DNA of 64,000 nucleotides from Pararobbsia silviterrae (GCF_003628125.1 NZ_RBZU01000002.1:434001-498000), one strand, 5' to 3'. Counted from the stretch's first letter, positions 9,088 through 18,195 are shown. Program-made: numbers and translations. Notes: a model not told the origin generated them from the sequence alone.

Positions 9088-10596
9088 TTAGTGGATCTCG
9101 TTTGCGCGGGAGGAATGAGGCAGGGCGAGTGACAGGATCGAGGCCTCCGTCGCGTCGTCGCCGGCGACTTCGCCGCTGATCCGGCCTTCGCACATGACGA
9201 TCACGCGGTCCGCCATGCCGAGAATCTCGGGGAGTTCGGACGAGATGATGACCACGGCCTTACCTTCGCGTGCGAGCTGGTCGATGATGCGATAGATCTC
9301 CGACTTCGCGCCCACGTCGATGCCGCGCGTCGGCTCGTCGAAGAAAATCACGTTCACGCCTTTGATCAGCCAGCGCGCGAGAATGCATTTCTGCTGGTTT
9401 CCGCCGCTCAGCAGACGAATCTGCTGTTTCGAATTCGGCGTCTTGATCGCAAGACGATCGATGTATTCGGATGCGAGCGCGTGCCGGGCCGAGGGATGGA
9501 CGAGCCCGTTCCGGCCGACCGCTTCGGGGGCCGCGACCACGATGTTCTCTTCGACGGACAAGGGATGAAAGGCGCCGTCGCGGCGGTCTTCCGCGATATA
9601 CGCGATCCCATGCTCGATTGCGGCCCTCGGACTACGCATGACGGTCTCGATGCCGTCGACGCGGATCCGGCCGCGCGTGAAACGGTCCGCTCCGCAGATC
9701 GCGCGCGCGAGCTCCGTGCGCCCCGAGCCGACGAGACCGGCGATGCCGAGCACTTCGCCGTAGTTGACCGTGAGCGAGGCGGCCTGAAAGCCGCGTCCGC
9801 CGAGATCGATGACTTCGATCGCGACGCTTGATGCGGCACGGTGCTTCGGCGGAAAGCGATCGTCGAGTTCGCGCCCGACCATTTGTGCGATCAGCGTTTG
9901 CTTGTTCGTCGCCTGGACGGCGTGCTCGGCCACTTTCTGCCCGTCCTTCATCACGGTCACGCGTTGCGCGATCCGGAAGATTTCGTCGAGATGGTGCGAG
10001 ATGTAGACGAACCCGACGCCGTCTCGGCGAAGCTCCTCGACGACGTCGAACAGCAGATCGACCTCGACGGGCGTGAGACTCGCGGTCGGTTCGTCGAGAA
10101 TGATGAGCGTGGCGTCGAGCGCGAGCGCCTTGGCGATCTGCAGAAGCTGACGATCGGCGATCGAGAGCTCGCGCACCGGGCGGCGCGGATCGTGTTTCAA
10201 GCCCACACGCGCGAGCAGCGTGCGTGCCCGGGCTTGCGCGACGCGCCAGTCGACGGCCGCGCCGCGTGTCGGCAGATGACCGAGCAAGACGTTTTCCGCG
10301 ATCGACAGGGCTTCGCACAGTTTGGGTTCCTGATGAACCATCGCGATGCCGTGTTGCGACGCCGTATGCGGCGTTTTCAGTCGAACCGGCACGCCGTCGA
10401 TCACGATCTCGCCCGAGGTAGGCTGATAGATGCCGCCGATGATCTTCATGAGCGTCGACTTGCCGGCGCCGTTCTCGCCGACCAGGGCGTGCACTTCGCC
10501 GGCGTTGACGCTGAAGTCGAGACCGCGCAGGGCTTTGACGCCGGGAAAGTCCTTTGTGATGCCGGACAGGCCGAGAAGCTGTCGAGATGTTGACAC
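9088..10596 (-). CDS. CUT2-family ABC importer ATP-binding protein (RbsA/MglA-like, importer 1)
   Basis: A 502-residue tandem ATPase. The first half has Walker A GENGAGKST, Walker B LIILDEPTAS and ISHHLDE. The second half has the degenerate GLVGSGRTE loop and the LSGGNQQK signature, as in all RbsA-type proteins. The GTG start at 10596 has GGAG 7 nt upstream and gives the usual length. A longer frame reaches 10740 but would run through three LacI-type operators, so I reject it. It is the first gene of a minus-strand operon that continues with permease, binding protein and the CoA-transferase-fold pair. Confidence 0.9.
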   Translation of the reverse strand: MSTSRQLLGLSGITKDFPGVKALRGLDFSVNAGEVHALVGENGAGKSTLMKIIGGIYQPTSGEIVIDGVPVRLKTPHTASQHGIAMVHQEPKLCEALSIAENVLLGHLPTRGAAVDWRVAQARARTLLARVGLKHDPRRPVRELSIADRQLLQIAKALALDATLIILDEPTASLTPVEVDLLFDVVEELRRDGVGFVYISHHLDEIFRIAQRVTVMKDGQKVAEHAVQATNKQTLIAQMVGRELDDRFPPKHRAASSVAIEVIDLGGRGFQAASLTVNYGEVLGIAGLVGSGRTELARAICGADRFTRGRIRVDGIETVMRSPRAAIEHGIAYIAEDRRDGAFHPLSVEENIVVAAPEAVGRNGLVHPSARHALASEYIDRLAIKTPNSKQQIRLLSGGNQQKCILARWLIKGVNVIFFDEPTRGIDVGAKSEIYRIIDQLAREGKAVVIISSELPEILGMADRVIVMCEGRISGEVAGDDATEASILSLALPHSSRANEIH

Positions 10597-10667
10597 GCCA
10601 AGTCTCCGGTTCTTTTTTAGCGAAGACGCTGAATCGAGCTTGGGTGCAGCTTCGGCGCCATTCTTCA

Positions 10668-10732
10668 TAAAACGTTTTACGCTAGGGACAAACGTAAAAC
10701 GTTTTAAGTGCAACGGAGCGTAAAACGTTTTA
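10668..10732. promoter_or_regulatory. Three LacI-family operators in a divergent promoter
   Basis: The perfect palindrome TAAAACGTTTTA occurs three times, at 10668-10679, 10695-10706 and 10721-10732, with centres 27 and 26 bp apart. The outer bases are also similar (CG before, AG or CG after). A central CpG inside an A/T-flanked palindrome is the standard LacI/PurR-family operator form. They lie between the ATPase start (10596) and the LacI gene start (10775), so one repressor can control both directions and its own gene. Confidence 0.85.
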
Positions 10733-10774
10733 AGATTCACCGCAAGTCACAACGAAGTCAGTCGGGGGTTAACC

Positions 10775-11851
10775 ATGACGAAGCAGGATCCGGTGCTCGC
10801 ACCTTCCGGACGCCGTCCTACCATTCTGGATGTCGCCGCGGCGTGCGGCGTATCGCCGGCCACGGTATCGAACGTGCTCGCCGAGAAGCGGCATATTTCG
10901 GCCGAAACACGGGCGCTCGTGCTCGCGAAGGTGCAAGAGCTCAAGTACGTGGCGTCCGCGACCGCGCGCGGATTGCGGATGAACCGCACGTGGTCGATCG
11001 GCGTCGTGGTCGGCGATATCGCGAATCCGTTCAGTCCCGAGGTCGTCGGCGGCGTCGAAGAGGCGCTGTGGGAGCGCAAGAACAATCTGATTCTGTGCAA
11101 TACGGGTTTTCGTTCCGAACGCAAGATCGCGTACATCCAGTCGTTGATCGACAAGCACGTCGATGGATTGATCCTCGTCACGCAGACGCTGACCGTCAAG
11201 GAGGCGAGCGCATTCGATATCAAGCGGCTGCCGCCGCTGGTCACGATCAATCGCGTCAGCGAGGCGATTCCGAGCGATCACGTCACGGTCGACAACGAGC
11301 AGGGCGTGACGGATCTGATGAATCATCTGTTTGCGCTAGGACACAAGCGCATCGCATTCGTCAAAGGACTGACGTCATCGACGTCGGCGGCCGCGCGTCA
11401 CAAGGCCTATCGGGCGGCGATGAAGCACCAGGGACTTCTCGTCGATCACGAGTTGACGATCCAGGGGGACTACACGATCGAGTCGGGTGCGATTGCCGGA
11501 CGCCGGCTCGTCGAGATGTCGAGTCCGCCCACGGCGATTGTCGCGGCGAACGACATGATGGCGATCGGCGTGCTCGGCGCGCTGCGGGACAAAGGGATTT
11601 CGGTTCCCGAAGACGTCTCGGTCGCCGGCTTCGACGATGTGTCGATTTCGAGCCACCCCTTGATCAATCTGACGACGATCGAACAACCCAAATACGAAAC
11701 GGGAACGACGGCCGCGCGCCTGCTGCTGGAGCGCATCGAGGGCGGTCCTGCCGAACCGCCTCGCGTCGTCATGTTGACCGCGAATCTGAAGATCCGGGGC
11801 ACGACGGGGCGCGCGCGCCCCGCGACGCGCCGCAAATTGATTCCGCAATAA
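10775..11851 (+). CDS. LacI-family transcriptional regulator (controls importer 1 locus)
   Basis: The 358-residue protein has a LacI helix-turn-helix at about residues 15-66 (TILDVAAACGVSPATVSNVL, then the hinge helix) followed by a periplasmic-binding-protein-like sensor domain from about residue 73. Its start is 43 nt from the nearest of three identical operators. Family members usually repress until a sugar or sugar-derived ligand binds. It probably represses both the minus-strand importer operon and its own operon, which continues into a second CoA-transferase-fold pair and a CaiB/BaiF gene. Confidence 0.93.
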   Translation: MTKQDPVLAPSGRRPTILDVAAACGVSPATVSNVLAEKRHISAETRALVLAKVQELKYVASATARGLRMNRTWSIGVVVGDIANPFSPEVVGGVEEALWERKNNLILCNTGFRSERKIAYIQSLIDKHVDGLILVTQTLTVKEASAFDIKRLPPLVTINRVSEAIPSDHVTVDNEQGVTDLMNHLFALGHKRIAFVKGLTSSTSAAARHKAYRAAMKHQGLLVDHELTIQGDYTIESGAIAGRRLVEMSSPPTAIVAANDMMAIGVLGALRDKGISVPEDVSVAGFDDVSISSHPLINLTTIEQPKYETGTTAARLLLERIEGGPAEPPRVVMLTANLKIRGTTGRARPATRRKLIPQ

Positions 11852-11869
11852 CGCCAAGCAGGAGCAGAC

Positions 11870-12760
11870 ATGAAAAGGAAGTTGCGCGCGTTGAGCGACG
11901 CGCTGGCCCCCGTTCAATCCGGGCACACGATCGCATTGGGCGGCGCATTGCTCCGGCGGCAACCGAATGCCGCGGTGCGCGAACTCATTCGGCGCGGCGT
12001 GAGCGATCTGACGGTGCTCGGATGGGTGCCGACGACGTCGCTCGACTTGCTTTGCGCGGCCGGCGCGGTCAGCCGGTACGAAGGCGCATATGCGGGCATG
12101 TTCAGCTTCGGCCTCGCGCCGAACTTTCGGCGCGAGGTCGAGCAGGGGCATATCGACGTGCGCGATTTTTCGGAGTCGACGATGGTCGGCCGGTTTCGCG
12201 CGGCGTCGGCGGGGCTGCCGTTTTTCCCGACGCGCGCATTGATGGGATCGGATGTGTCGCGCCTGAACCCCGAACAATTCAAGGACATCGCGTGTCCGTT
12301 CACGGGCGCGAAGCTGCAGGCGGTGCCGCCGGCCGAGGCCGATTTCACCTTGATTCACGGCTATGCGGCCGACGAGAACGGCAATGTGCAGTGGCCCGTG
12401 GTGCGCGACAGCGACGACATCGATCAACTGATCGCGAGCGCGGCGAAACGGTTGATCGTGACCGTCGAAAGGATCGTGCCGACCGAGCAGATTCTGAACA
12501 CGCCGGCGCTCACGTATATTCCGGGCGAATGGGTTGAATCGGTCGTCGAGGCGCCGTACGGCGCGCATCCTGTCGCGTGCGACACGGTCTACGACGAGGA
12601 CGAGGCGCATCTGCGCGACTATGTCGCGCGCTGCAAAACGAAGGAGGGCGCCTCGTCGTATCTGCGCGAATTCACACTCGAACGGCCCACGCATGATGCG
12701 TATGTCGACTATGTCGGCGCGGCGAATCTGCGCGCGCTTCATGTGGGAGCGCACGCATGA
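11870..12760 (+). CDS. Class I CoA-transferase-fold alpha subunit (GctA/IpdA-like), pair 2
   Basis: A 296-residue alpha subunit, homologous to the protein at 6139-7038: shared blocks include LAPNFRR, IACPFTG versus FACPITG, AVPPAEAD and VEAPYGAHP. AGGAG lies 6 nt before ATG 11870, and the gene begins 18 nt after the LacI stop. Its own stop overlaps the beta-subunit start by 4 nt. Like pair 1 it lies next to the LacI-controlled importer, so the locus carries two non-identical pairs, possibly acting on successive or alternative acyl-CoA intermediates. Confidence 0.85.
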   Translation: MKRKLRALSDALAPVQSGHTIALGGALLRRQPNAAVRELIRRGVSDLTVLGWVPTTSLDLLCAAGAVSRYEGAYAGMFSFGLAPNFRREVEQGHIDVRDFSESTMVGRFRAASAGLPFFPTRALMGSDVSRLNPEQFKDIACPFTGAKLQAVPPAEADFTLIHGYAADENGNVQWPVVRDSDDIDQLIASAAKRLIVTVERIVPTEQILNTPALTYIPGEWVESVVEAPYGAHPVACDTVYDEDEAHLRDYVARCKTKEGASSYLREFTLERPTHDAYVDYVGAANLRALHVGAHA

Positions 12761-13572
12761 CGCATGCATCGCAGGCTTTCTCGACCGACGAACTTGCCGT
12801 GTGCGCGGTCGCATCGAAAATCAAGGACGGCGATCTCGCCTTCGTCGGCGTAGGGTCGACGGGGCGCGCCTTCACGCTTGCCGTCGGCATTCCCTTGGCG
12901 GCCACGCGTCTTGCGCAATTGACCCACGCGCCCGCTGCATCGGTTTACTGGGGCAATCTTCTCGAGCCGGATCTCTCGGTCGCACCGACGGATATTCGTC
13001 AGGACACGTTGACGCGATGGCGCGCGGCGGCAAGCGTGTCCGATACGGGACTCAAATGCGACATGCTGACGCGTCGCGCCTTTGATGTCTGCTTCGATTC
13101 GGCCGCGCAAATCGATCGTTACGGCAATTTGAACATCACGGCGCTCGGCGACTATCGCGCGCCGTCGGTCCGACTGGTCGGATGTCTCGCGCAACCCGAG
13201 CATCTTGCGTTTGTCCCGTATCCCGTGGTCATGATCGATCTCGATCGTCGCGTGTTCGTCGATCAAGTCGACTTCGTGACGAGCGTCGGGCATCGGCGCA
13301 ACGACGCCACGCGCGCGGATCTCGGACTGCCGCCCGGCGGGCCGCAACTCGTCGTGACCGACAAGGCCCTGTTCGATTTCGATCCGACGTCGTGCACGAT
13401 GAGGCTGCGTTCGCTTCATCCGGGCGTCGAACTTGACGACGTGTTGACGCGCATGAGTTTCGAACCGGTGATCGCCGATGTCGTCGAGGTCACGCCGTCA
13501 CCGACGTCCGAGCAGATCCATCTGATTCGCGATGTGATCGATCCGCATCGCACGCTTCTTCGTCCGTCCTGA
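12757..13572 (+). CDS. Class I CoA-transferase-fold beta subunit (GctB/IpdB-like), pair 2
   Basis: A 271-residue beta subunit coupled to the preceding gene by a 4-nt overlap. It shares LAQLTHAP, the region around FDSAAQIDRYGNLN and ALGDYRAPSVRLVG with the beta subunit of pair 1. At the position expected for the catalytic glutamate (after HAPAASVYW) it has Gly66; the nearest glutamate is Glu70 in LLEPDLS, four residues later. This suggests it is not a standard CoA-transferase, though the alignment was made by eye. IpdB-like hydrolases are the nearest known alternative. Confidence 0.85.
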   Translation: MTHASQAFSTDELAVCAVASKIKDGDLAFVGVGSTGRAFTLAVGIPLAATRLAQLTHAPAASVYWGNLLEPDLSVAPTDIRQDTLTRWRAAASVSDTGLKCDMLTRRAFDVCFDSAAQIDRYGNLNITALGDYRAPSVRLVGCLAQPEHLAFVPYPVVMIDLDRRVFVDQVDFVTSVGHRRNDATRADLGLPPGGPQLVVTDKALFDFDPTSCTMRLRSLHPGVELDDVLTRMSFEPVIADVVEVTPSPTSEQIHLIRDVIDPHRTLLRPS

Positions 13573-13578
13573 TTCATC

Positions 13579-14793
13579 ATGCACAGTGCGCTTTCGCAAA
13601 CCACAGGGGCAGCGCTCGAAGGGCTCAAGGTGCTCGATCTCTCGCGCTTCATCGCCGGCCCGCACTGCACGATGCAACTTGCGGATTTCGGTGCCGACGT
13701 CGTGAAGATCGAACGCCGCGCGACGGGAGACGACACGCGTGCCGTGTTTCCTCAGATCGGCGGGGAAAGCTTCTACTTCATGACGTTCAATCGGAACAAG
13801 CGCAGCATGACGCTGAACTTTCGCGATCCGCGGGGGCAGGCGCTGCTGCGCGAACTCGCGGCCGATGCCGATGTGCTCGTCGAGAACTTCCGGCCCGGCA
13901 CGATGGACAAGATGGGCTGCGGATGGGAGACGCTTCACGCGCTCAATCCAAGACTCGTCCAGGCGAGTATTTCGGGGTATGGGCAGACGGGCGCGCTCGC
14001 GGGTGAGCCCTGTTTCGACGGCATCGCGCAGGCGTCGTCGGGACTCATGTCGATGACGGGGCAGGCGGATGGGCCGCCGACGGTGGCCGGCAGTTTCGTC
14101 GTCGACTATTGTTCGGCGCTCTATGCCACGATCGGCATCATGGCCGCGCTCGAACGGCGTCATACGACGGGGAAGGGGCAGTGGGTCGACGTGAGCCTGA
14201 TGGGGGCCGCGACGTCGCTGCTGATGACCGCGATCCCGGAACAGTTGCTGCTCGGCAAATCGATGTCGAGACGCGGCAACAAGGATCGCTATTCGGCCCC
14301 CGCCGAGGTCTACAAGACGCGTGACGATCACTGGATCTATCTGATCTCGGGGAATAACACGCTGTTTCCGCGCCTGGCCGCGGTCATGGAGCGCCCCGAT
14401 CTGCTTTCGCATCCGAAGTTCGAATCGCTCGAAGCCCGAATGACGCATCGCGCGGACATCGAAGCGATCGTGGCGCAATGGGTCGCGCGTCATACGGCCG
14501 ATGAAGTCATCGCGCTCGCGCGGCGCGCGGAGCTTCCGGTTGCGCGCGTCGCGACGATCGACGAGGTGACGGACGATCCGTATATGCGCGATGCGGGCCA
14601 TATCGTCGATGTGGATCATCCGACGGTCGGCCGCTTCCCGACTCAAGGCCTGCCGATCCGGCTGAGCGAATCGCCCGCGCGGATCCGATCGGCGGCGCCG
14701 ACGCTCGGCCATGACACGGAGACGATCTTGAAAGACTGGCTCGGGAAATCGAGCCACGAGATCGCGGCATTGCGCGACGACTGTGTGATCTGA
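13579..14793 (+). CDS. Class III CoA-transferase, CaiB/BaiF family (paralog 1)
   Basis: The 404-residue protein has the hallmarks of class III CoA-transferases: N-terminal LKVLDLSRFIAGP and LADFGADVVKIE, ENFRPGTMDKMGCGW around residues 102-116, and Asp176 in FVVDY at the position of the catalytic aspartate of formyl-CoA transferase. It starts 6 nt after the preceding beta subunit and so belongs to the LacI operon. It would move CoA between carboxylic acids, perhaps charging the substrate that the CoA-transferase-fold pairs act on. A clear paralog lies at 16954-18159. Confidence 0.9.
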   Translation: MHSALSQTTGAALEGLKVLDLSRFIAGPHCTMQLADFGADVVKIERRATGDDTRAVFPQIGGESFYFMTFNRNKRSMTLNFRDPRGQALLRELAADADVLVENFRPGTMDKMGCGWETLHALNPRLVQASISGYGQTGALAGEPCFDGIAQASSGLMSMTGQADGPPTVAGSFVVDYCSALYATIGIMAALERRHTTGKGQWVDVSLMGAATSLLMTAIPEQLLLGKSMSRRGNKDRYSAPAEVYKTRDDHWIYLISGNNTLFPRLAAVMERPDLLSHPKFESLEARMTHRADIEAIVAQWVARHTADEVIALARRAELPVARVATIDEVTDDPYMRDAGHIVDVDHPTVGRFPTQGLPIRLSESPARIRSAAPTLGHDTETILKDWLGKSSHEIAALRDDCVI

Positions 14794-14827
14794 TCGCGCC
14801 AAGCACGGTTGCCTTGTTGCTATGTGA

Positions 14828-14841
14828 TGCATCATATATTA
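14828..14841 (+). promoter_or_regulatory. Candidate GntR operator, site A (upstream of AroE-like gene)
   Basis: TGCATCATATATTA, preceded by TGA, so that TGATGCATCA at 14825-14834 is a perfect 10-bp palindrome. It lies 36-49 nt before the AroE-like start and shares the core TGCATCATATAT with sites D and E; sites B, C and F match it with one or two changes. Confidence 0.6.
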
Positions 14842-14876
14842 TGTGCGACACATGAATTTAGACGGGAGACACGGGC

Positions 14877-15707
14877 ATGACTGAGACATCCGACGCGGGC
14901 GCGCGGGTCAACGGCAAGACACAGGTGATTGCTTTGCTTGCCTGGCCGGCCAGCCACGTCCGCACGCCGGGGTTCTTCAATGCCATGTGCGCGCGGCGCG
15001 GCATCAACGCGATCATGGTGCCGTGGGCGGTCGGTCCCGATGATTTGAAGACCGCATGGGAAGGACTGCGGCGCGTCGACAATCTCGCGGGCATGATCCT
15101 CACGATTCCGCACAAGCAGACCGCGGCCGGTCTTTGCGATGTCCTGGAAGGCGATGCCTTGGCGTTGGGCGTGGCGAATACGATCCGGCGCAACGACGAA
15201 GGTACGTTCACGGGGCGCATCTATGACGGCCTCGGCTTCGTCGAGGGTCTGCTGCGCGCGGGGATCGAATTGCGGGGCCGTCGCGTGTTGATGATCGGCG
15301 CGGGCGGCGCCGCGACGTCGATCGCCCTGTCGCTCGCACGGCAGGATATCGGTGCGTTGACCATTGCGAACCGGGATGCCGCGAAAGGACAGCGTCTCGC
15401 GGACATGCTCGCGCACACCGTGCCCGGCATCCGGGTCCGGACCGGCCACGCGAACGCCGCGGGACACGACGTCATCGTCAATGCGACGTCGCTCGGCTTG
15501 AAACCGGACGATCCCTTGCCGTGCGATCTTGCGGGCCTCGAAGCGGGCGCGGTCGTCGCGGACGTCGTCATGCAGCCCGCGGTCACGCGATTTCTCGAGG
15601 ACGCATCGCGACGCGGCGCGCGCATTCACAAAGGGGAACGGATGGTCGATGCGCAACTCGACCTGTTCGTCGAGTTTCTGCTGTCGGGCGGATCGAGAGG
15701 GCAATAG
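14877..15707 (+). CDS. Shikimate/quinate dehydrogenase family protein (AroE-like)
   Basis: A 276-residue protein with the AroE plan. Lys80 in TIPHK and Asp117 in IYDGLGF match the catalytic Lys-Asp pair, MIGAGGAATS near residue 138 is the dinucleotide loop, and the C-terminal GERMVDAQLDLFVEF matches the family's closing helix. ATG 14877 has GGGAG 7 nt upstream. Its setting in a catabolic island, with a GntR gene next door and an operator-like element in its promoter, points to oxidation of a cyclitol or quinate-like compound rather than aromatic amino acid synthesis. Confidence 0.87.
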   Translation: MTETSDAGARVNGKTQVIALLAWPASHVRTPGFFNAMCARRGINAIMVPWAVGPDDLKTAWEGLRRVDNLAGMILTIPHKQTAAGLCDVLEGDALALGVANTIRRNDEGTFTGRIYDGLGFVEGLLRAGIELRGRRVLMIGAGGAATSIALSLARQDIGALTIANRDAAKGQRLADMLAHTVPGIRVRTGHANAAGHDVIVNATSLGLKPDDPLPCDLAGLEAGAVVADVVMQPAVTRFLEDASRRGARIHKGERMVDAQLDLFVEFLLSGGSRGQ

Positions 15708-15788
15708 CGTCGCGAAGCGATCGGTGAGCGGCGCCGAACCGCCGTCCTGCGCAGGAAATCCGGGCGTCATCGGAAAGGTGCAATACAC

Positions 15789-15804
15789 TATGATGTATGA
15801 TGCA
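15789..15804 (-). promoter_or_regulatory. Candidate GntR operator, site B (gntR promoter)
   Basis: On the minus strand it reads TGCATCATACATCATA, one base different from site A over the first 12 bases. It ends 20 nt before the GntR start codon, where repressor binding would block its own transcription. Confidence 0.55.
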
Positions 15805-15824
15805 CGCCCCAGCCCAGATCGATC

Positions 15825-16505
15825 ATGAAAACCGTTCTTCGCCTCGAGAAAAGCAATCTTTCGTCCCGCACGTATGACCAGATCCGTAGCGCGCTGATGA
15901 ACGGCGAATACTCGCCGGGCGAACGGTTGCGTATTGCGAATCTCGCTGAATCGCTGGGCATCAGCATTACGCCGGTGCGCGAGGCGCTGTTTCGGCTCGT
16001 CAGCGAGCAGGCGCTCGAAATGACGGCGGCGACATCGATCAAGGTGCCCGAGCTCGACGCGTCGACCGTCGAGGAGATCCAGCTCATGCGCAGGCTCCTC
16101 GAAGGCGCGGCGGCGGAACGCGCCGCGCTACACGCGACCAAGAGCGAGATCGAGGAACTCGCGGAGATCCATGAGCGATTCATCGAGGCCGTATCGACGA
16201 GCTCGACCGATGCCGCGCGGATCAATCGCGATTTCCATTTCAAGCTGATGGAGACGGCGCGCATGCCGAGCCTCTATGACACCGTGGCCAGCATGTGGGT
16301 CCGGATGGGGCCGCTGCTTCAGATTTTCCATTCGCATCTGCCGGGTCGCGAGATCTCGAATCGCAATCATCCCCACTATCGCGTGCTGAGCGGACTCAAG
16401 AAGAAAGATGCCGCGGCCACGTCGCGCGCGATCCAGGAAGACATCGCCTGGGGCGAGAAGATCCTGCTCGAATGGATGGCGCAGAACGTCGTGCGCGAGG
16501 CCTAG
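15825..16505 (+). CDS. GntR-family transcriptional regulator, FCD (FadR-like) subgroup
   Basis: The 226-residue protein has a winged helix-turn-helix at about 14-75 (GEYSPGERLRIANLAESLGI and TPVREALFRL) and an FCD ligand domain at about 85-220. The FCD domain keeps DAARINRDFHFKLM and the later histidine (HPHYRVLSGL) expected for metal and ligand binding. The subgroup senses small organic acids. A recurring TGCATCATATATCC-like element lies 20 nt upstream of its start and in front of at least four other operons, so it is the likely regulator of the 14.8-30.8 kb catabolic genes. Confidence 0.92.
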   Translation: MKTVLRLEKSNLSSRTYDQIRSALMNGEYSPGERLRIANLAESLGISITPVREALFRLVSEQALEMTAATSIKVPELDASTVEEIQLMRRLLEGAAAERAALHATKSEIEELAEIHERFIEAVSTSSTDAARINRDFHFKLMETARMPSLYDTVASMWVRMGPLLQIFHSHLPGREISNRNHPHYRVLSGLKKKDAAATSRAIQEDIAWGEKILLEWMAQNVVREA

Positions 16506-16658
16506 CCGCGCGAATCGAGGCCGCGTTTCGCGGCTGATGCCTCATTGGCGAACACGCTCTCCGAACGCTGCGGACGCTGCAAGCGTGGCATGCGTGTCGT
16601 TCCCTGTCGTCACATTCATCGCACACTGCGCTTGACGGACTGAGCATCGAACCGATGC

Positions 16659-16695
<37 letters not shown>

Positions 16696-16776
16696 CGCGA
16701 CGCGCCGTTCTCTTGCCTCCGCTGTTCCTTCTTCCATCGATCACTCATCGCGTCGTTGTCATCTTTAAAAATATGA

Positions 16777-16790
16777 CGCATGATATATCC
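16777..16790 (+). promoter_or_regulatory. Candidate GntR operator, site C (upstream of CaiB/BaiF paralog 2)
   Basis: CGCATGATATATCC, differing at two positions from the TGCATCATATATCC of site E, in an AT-rich stretch 163 nt before the downstream start codon. Confidence 0.5.
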
Positions 16791-16953
16791 TAAATTTCGA
16801 CGAGAAGATTCGAAGATCGTGTCGCCGATTTTCGGTGTTTGATTCTTATCGTCGTCGTGCGCGCCCATACCTACACCCGTCGACCGTGCCGATGCGGGGC
16901 GACGTCAACGATGGGGTCCAACGCGGCCCCGCTTTTTAAGTTGATCTGCCGAT

Positions 16954-18159
16954 ATGAAAATACCGAGTGCTGTACCCGGCTCTCTTGCGGGGCTCAAGGT
17001 TCTGGATCTGTCGCGTTTCATCGCGGGGCCGTATTGCGCGATGTTGCTGGGCGATCTGGGCGCGGACGTCATCAAGGTCGAGACGCCGGGCAAAGGCGAA
17101 AATACGCGCAGCTTCGATCCGCAAGTCGGCGGAGAAAGCCTCTATACGATCGTATTCAATCGCAACAAGCGCGGCATGACGCTCAACTTCCGCAGCCCCG
17201 AAGGGCAGGCGGTGTTACGTGAGCTCATCGCGAAAGCCGATATCGTCATCGAGAACTTCGTGCCCGGAACACTCGAGAAGATGGGGTGCGGCTGGGACGC
17301 CATGCATGCGCTGAATCCGCGGCTCATCATGACGCGCATCTCGGGATTCAAATCGACCGGCCCGTATGCGCACCGGCCGTGTTTCGACGTGATCGCGCAA
17401 GCGATGTCGGGCTTGATGGATCTCACGGGGCACCCCGACGGTCCGCCGACGGCGGCGGGGACGTTCGTGGTCGACTATTCGACCGCGATGTACGCGACGA
17501 TCGGCACGCTCGCCGCGCTACAGCATCGTGAAAGGACCGGTGAAGGGCAATTGGTCGAAGCGACCTTGCTATCGAGTGCGCTATCCATGCTCGTGACGGC
17601 GATTCCCGATCAGCTTCTATCGGGCCATACGACGACGCGCAACGGTACGCGCGACCGCTTCAATGCGCCGGGCAACACGTTCAAGACCGCGGACGGGGCG
17701 TGGATTCTCTTGCTCGCGGTCGGTGACGACAAATTCAATGCGCTGGCGGCCTGCATGGATCGCGACGACCTGCTCGAAGACCCGAATTTCTCGACCAACG
17801 CGCAACGCATGCGCCACGTTCCGGAGATCGAGGCCATCGTGCAGGATTGGGTCGGACGATATACGGTCGAGCAGATATTGCCAAAGCTCGAAGCGAGCGG
17901 GATTCCGAGCGCGAAGGTCGCGACGATTGCCGACGTGGTGCAGGACCGCAACGTCATCGAGAGTGAACTGATCGTCCAGCTCGATCAGAAGGGCGGTCAA
18001 GTCCCCGTGCAAGGATTCGCGATCGATATGAACGCCACGCCGCCGGCGATCCGGCATCCGGCGCCTTCGGTCGGCGAACATACGGACGAGGTGTTGCGCG
18101 AATGGCTTGGCATGCGGGCCGATGTCGCGGACGCATTGCGTGCCAAGAAGGCCATCTAA
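16954..18159 (+). CDS. Class III CoA-transferase, CaiB/BaiF family (paralog 2)
   Basis: A 401-residue class III CoA-transferase, clearly paralogous to 13579-14793 (same LKVLDLSRFIAGP, FNRNKR-MTLNFR and KMGCGW blocks). Catalytic Asp174 lies in FVVDY. It stands alone between the GntR gene and a convergent SDR and has its own operator-like site C, so the two paralogs appear to answer to different regulators (LacI and GntR). They may activate the same acid or two related ones. The ribosome site before ATG 16954 is weak. Confidence 0.9.
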   Translation: MKIPSAVPGSLAGLKVLDLSRFIAGPYCAMLLGDLGADVIKVETPGKGENTRSFDPQVGGESLYTIVFNRNKRGMTLNFRSPEGQAVLRELIAKADIVIENFVPGTLEKMGCGWDAMHALNPRLIMTRISGFKSTGPYAHRPCFDVIAQAMSGLMDLTGHPDGPPTAAGTFVVDYSTAMYATIGTLAALQHRERTGEGQLVEATLLSSALSMLVTAIPDQLLSGHTTTRNGTRDRFNAPGNTFKTADGAWILLLAVGDDKFNALAACMDRDDLLEDPNFSTNAQRMRHVPEIEAIVQDWVGRYTVEQILPKLEASGIPSAKVATIADVVQDRNVIESELIVQLDQKGGQVPVQGFAIDMNATPPAIRHPAPSVGEHTDEVLREWLGMRADVADALRAKKAI

Positions 18160-18165
18160 ATCGAT

Positions 18166-18195
18166 GGGTGCGGCCCATTGAGCGGAGCCGCACCC
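18166..18195. terminator. Bidirectional terminator hairpin between convergent genes
   Basis: GGGTGCGGC at 18166-18174 pairs perfectly with GCCGCACCC at 18187-18195, a 9-bp GC-rich stem with a 12-nt loop, centred in the 52-bp gap between a plus-strand and a minus-strand stop codon. There is no long T-tract. Confidence 0.65.

Noticed and set aside
10597-10740. Longer N-terminus for the importer 1 ATPase
   Set aside because: Would translate the three LacI operators; GTG 10596 has a proper ribosome site and gives the family length.
10708-12537. Plus-strand open frame of about 600 codons across the LacI and CoA-transferase-fold alpha genes
   Set aside because: It runs through the three operators and is a frame shadow of two well-supported genes.
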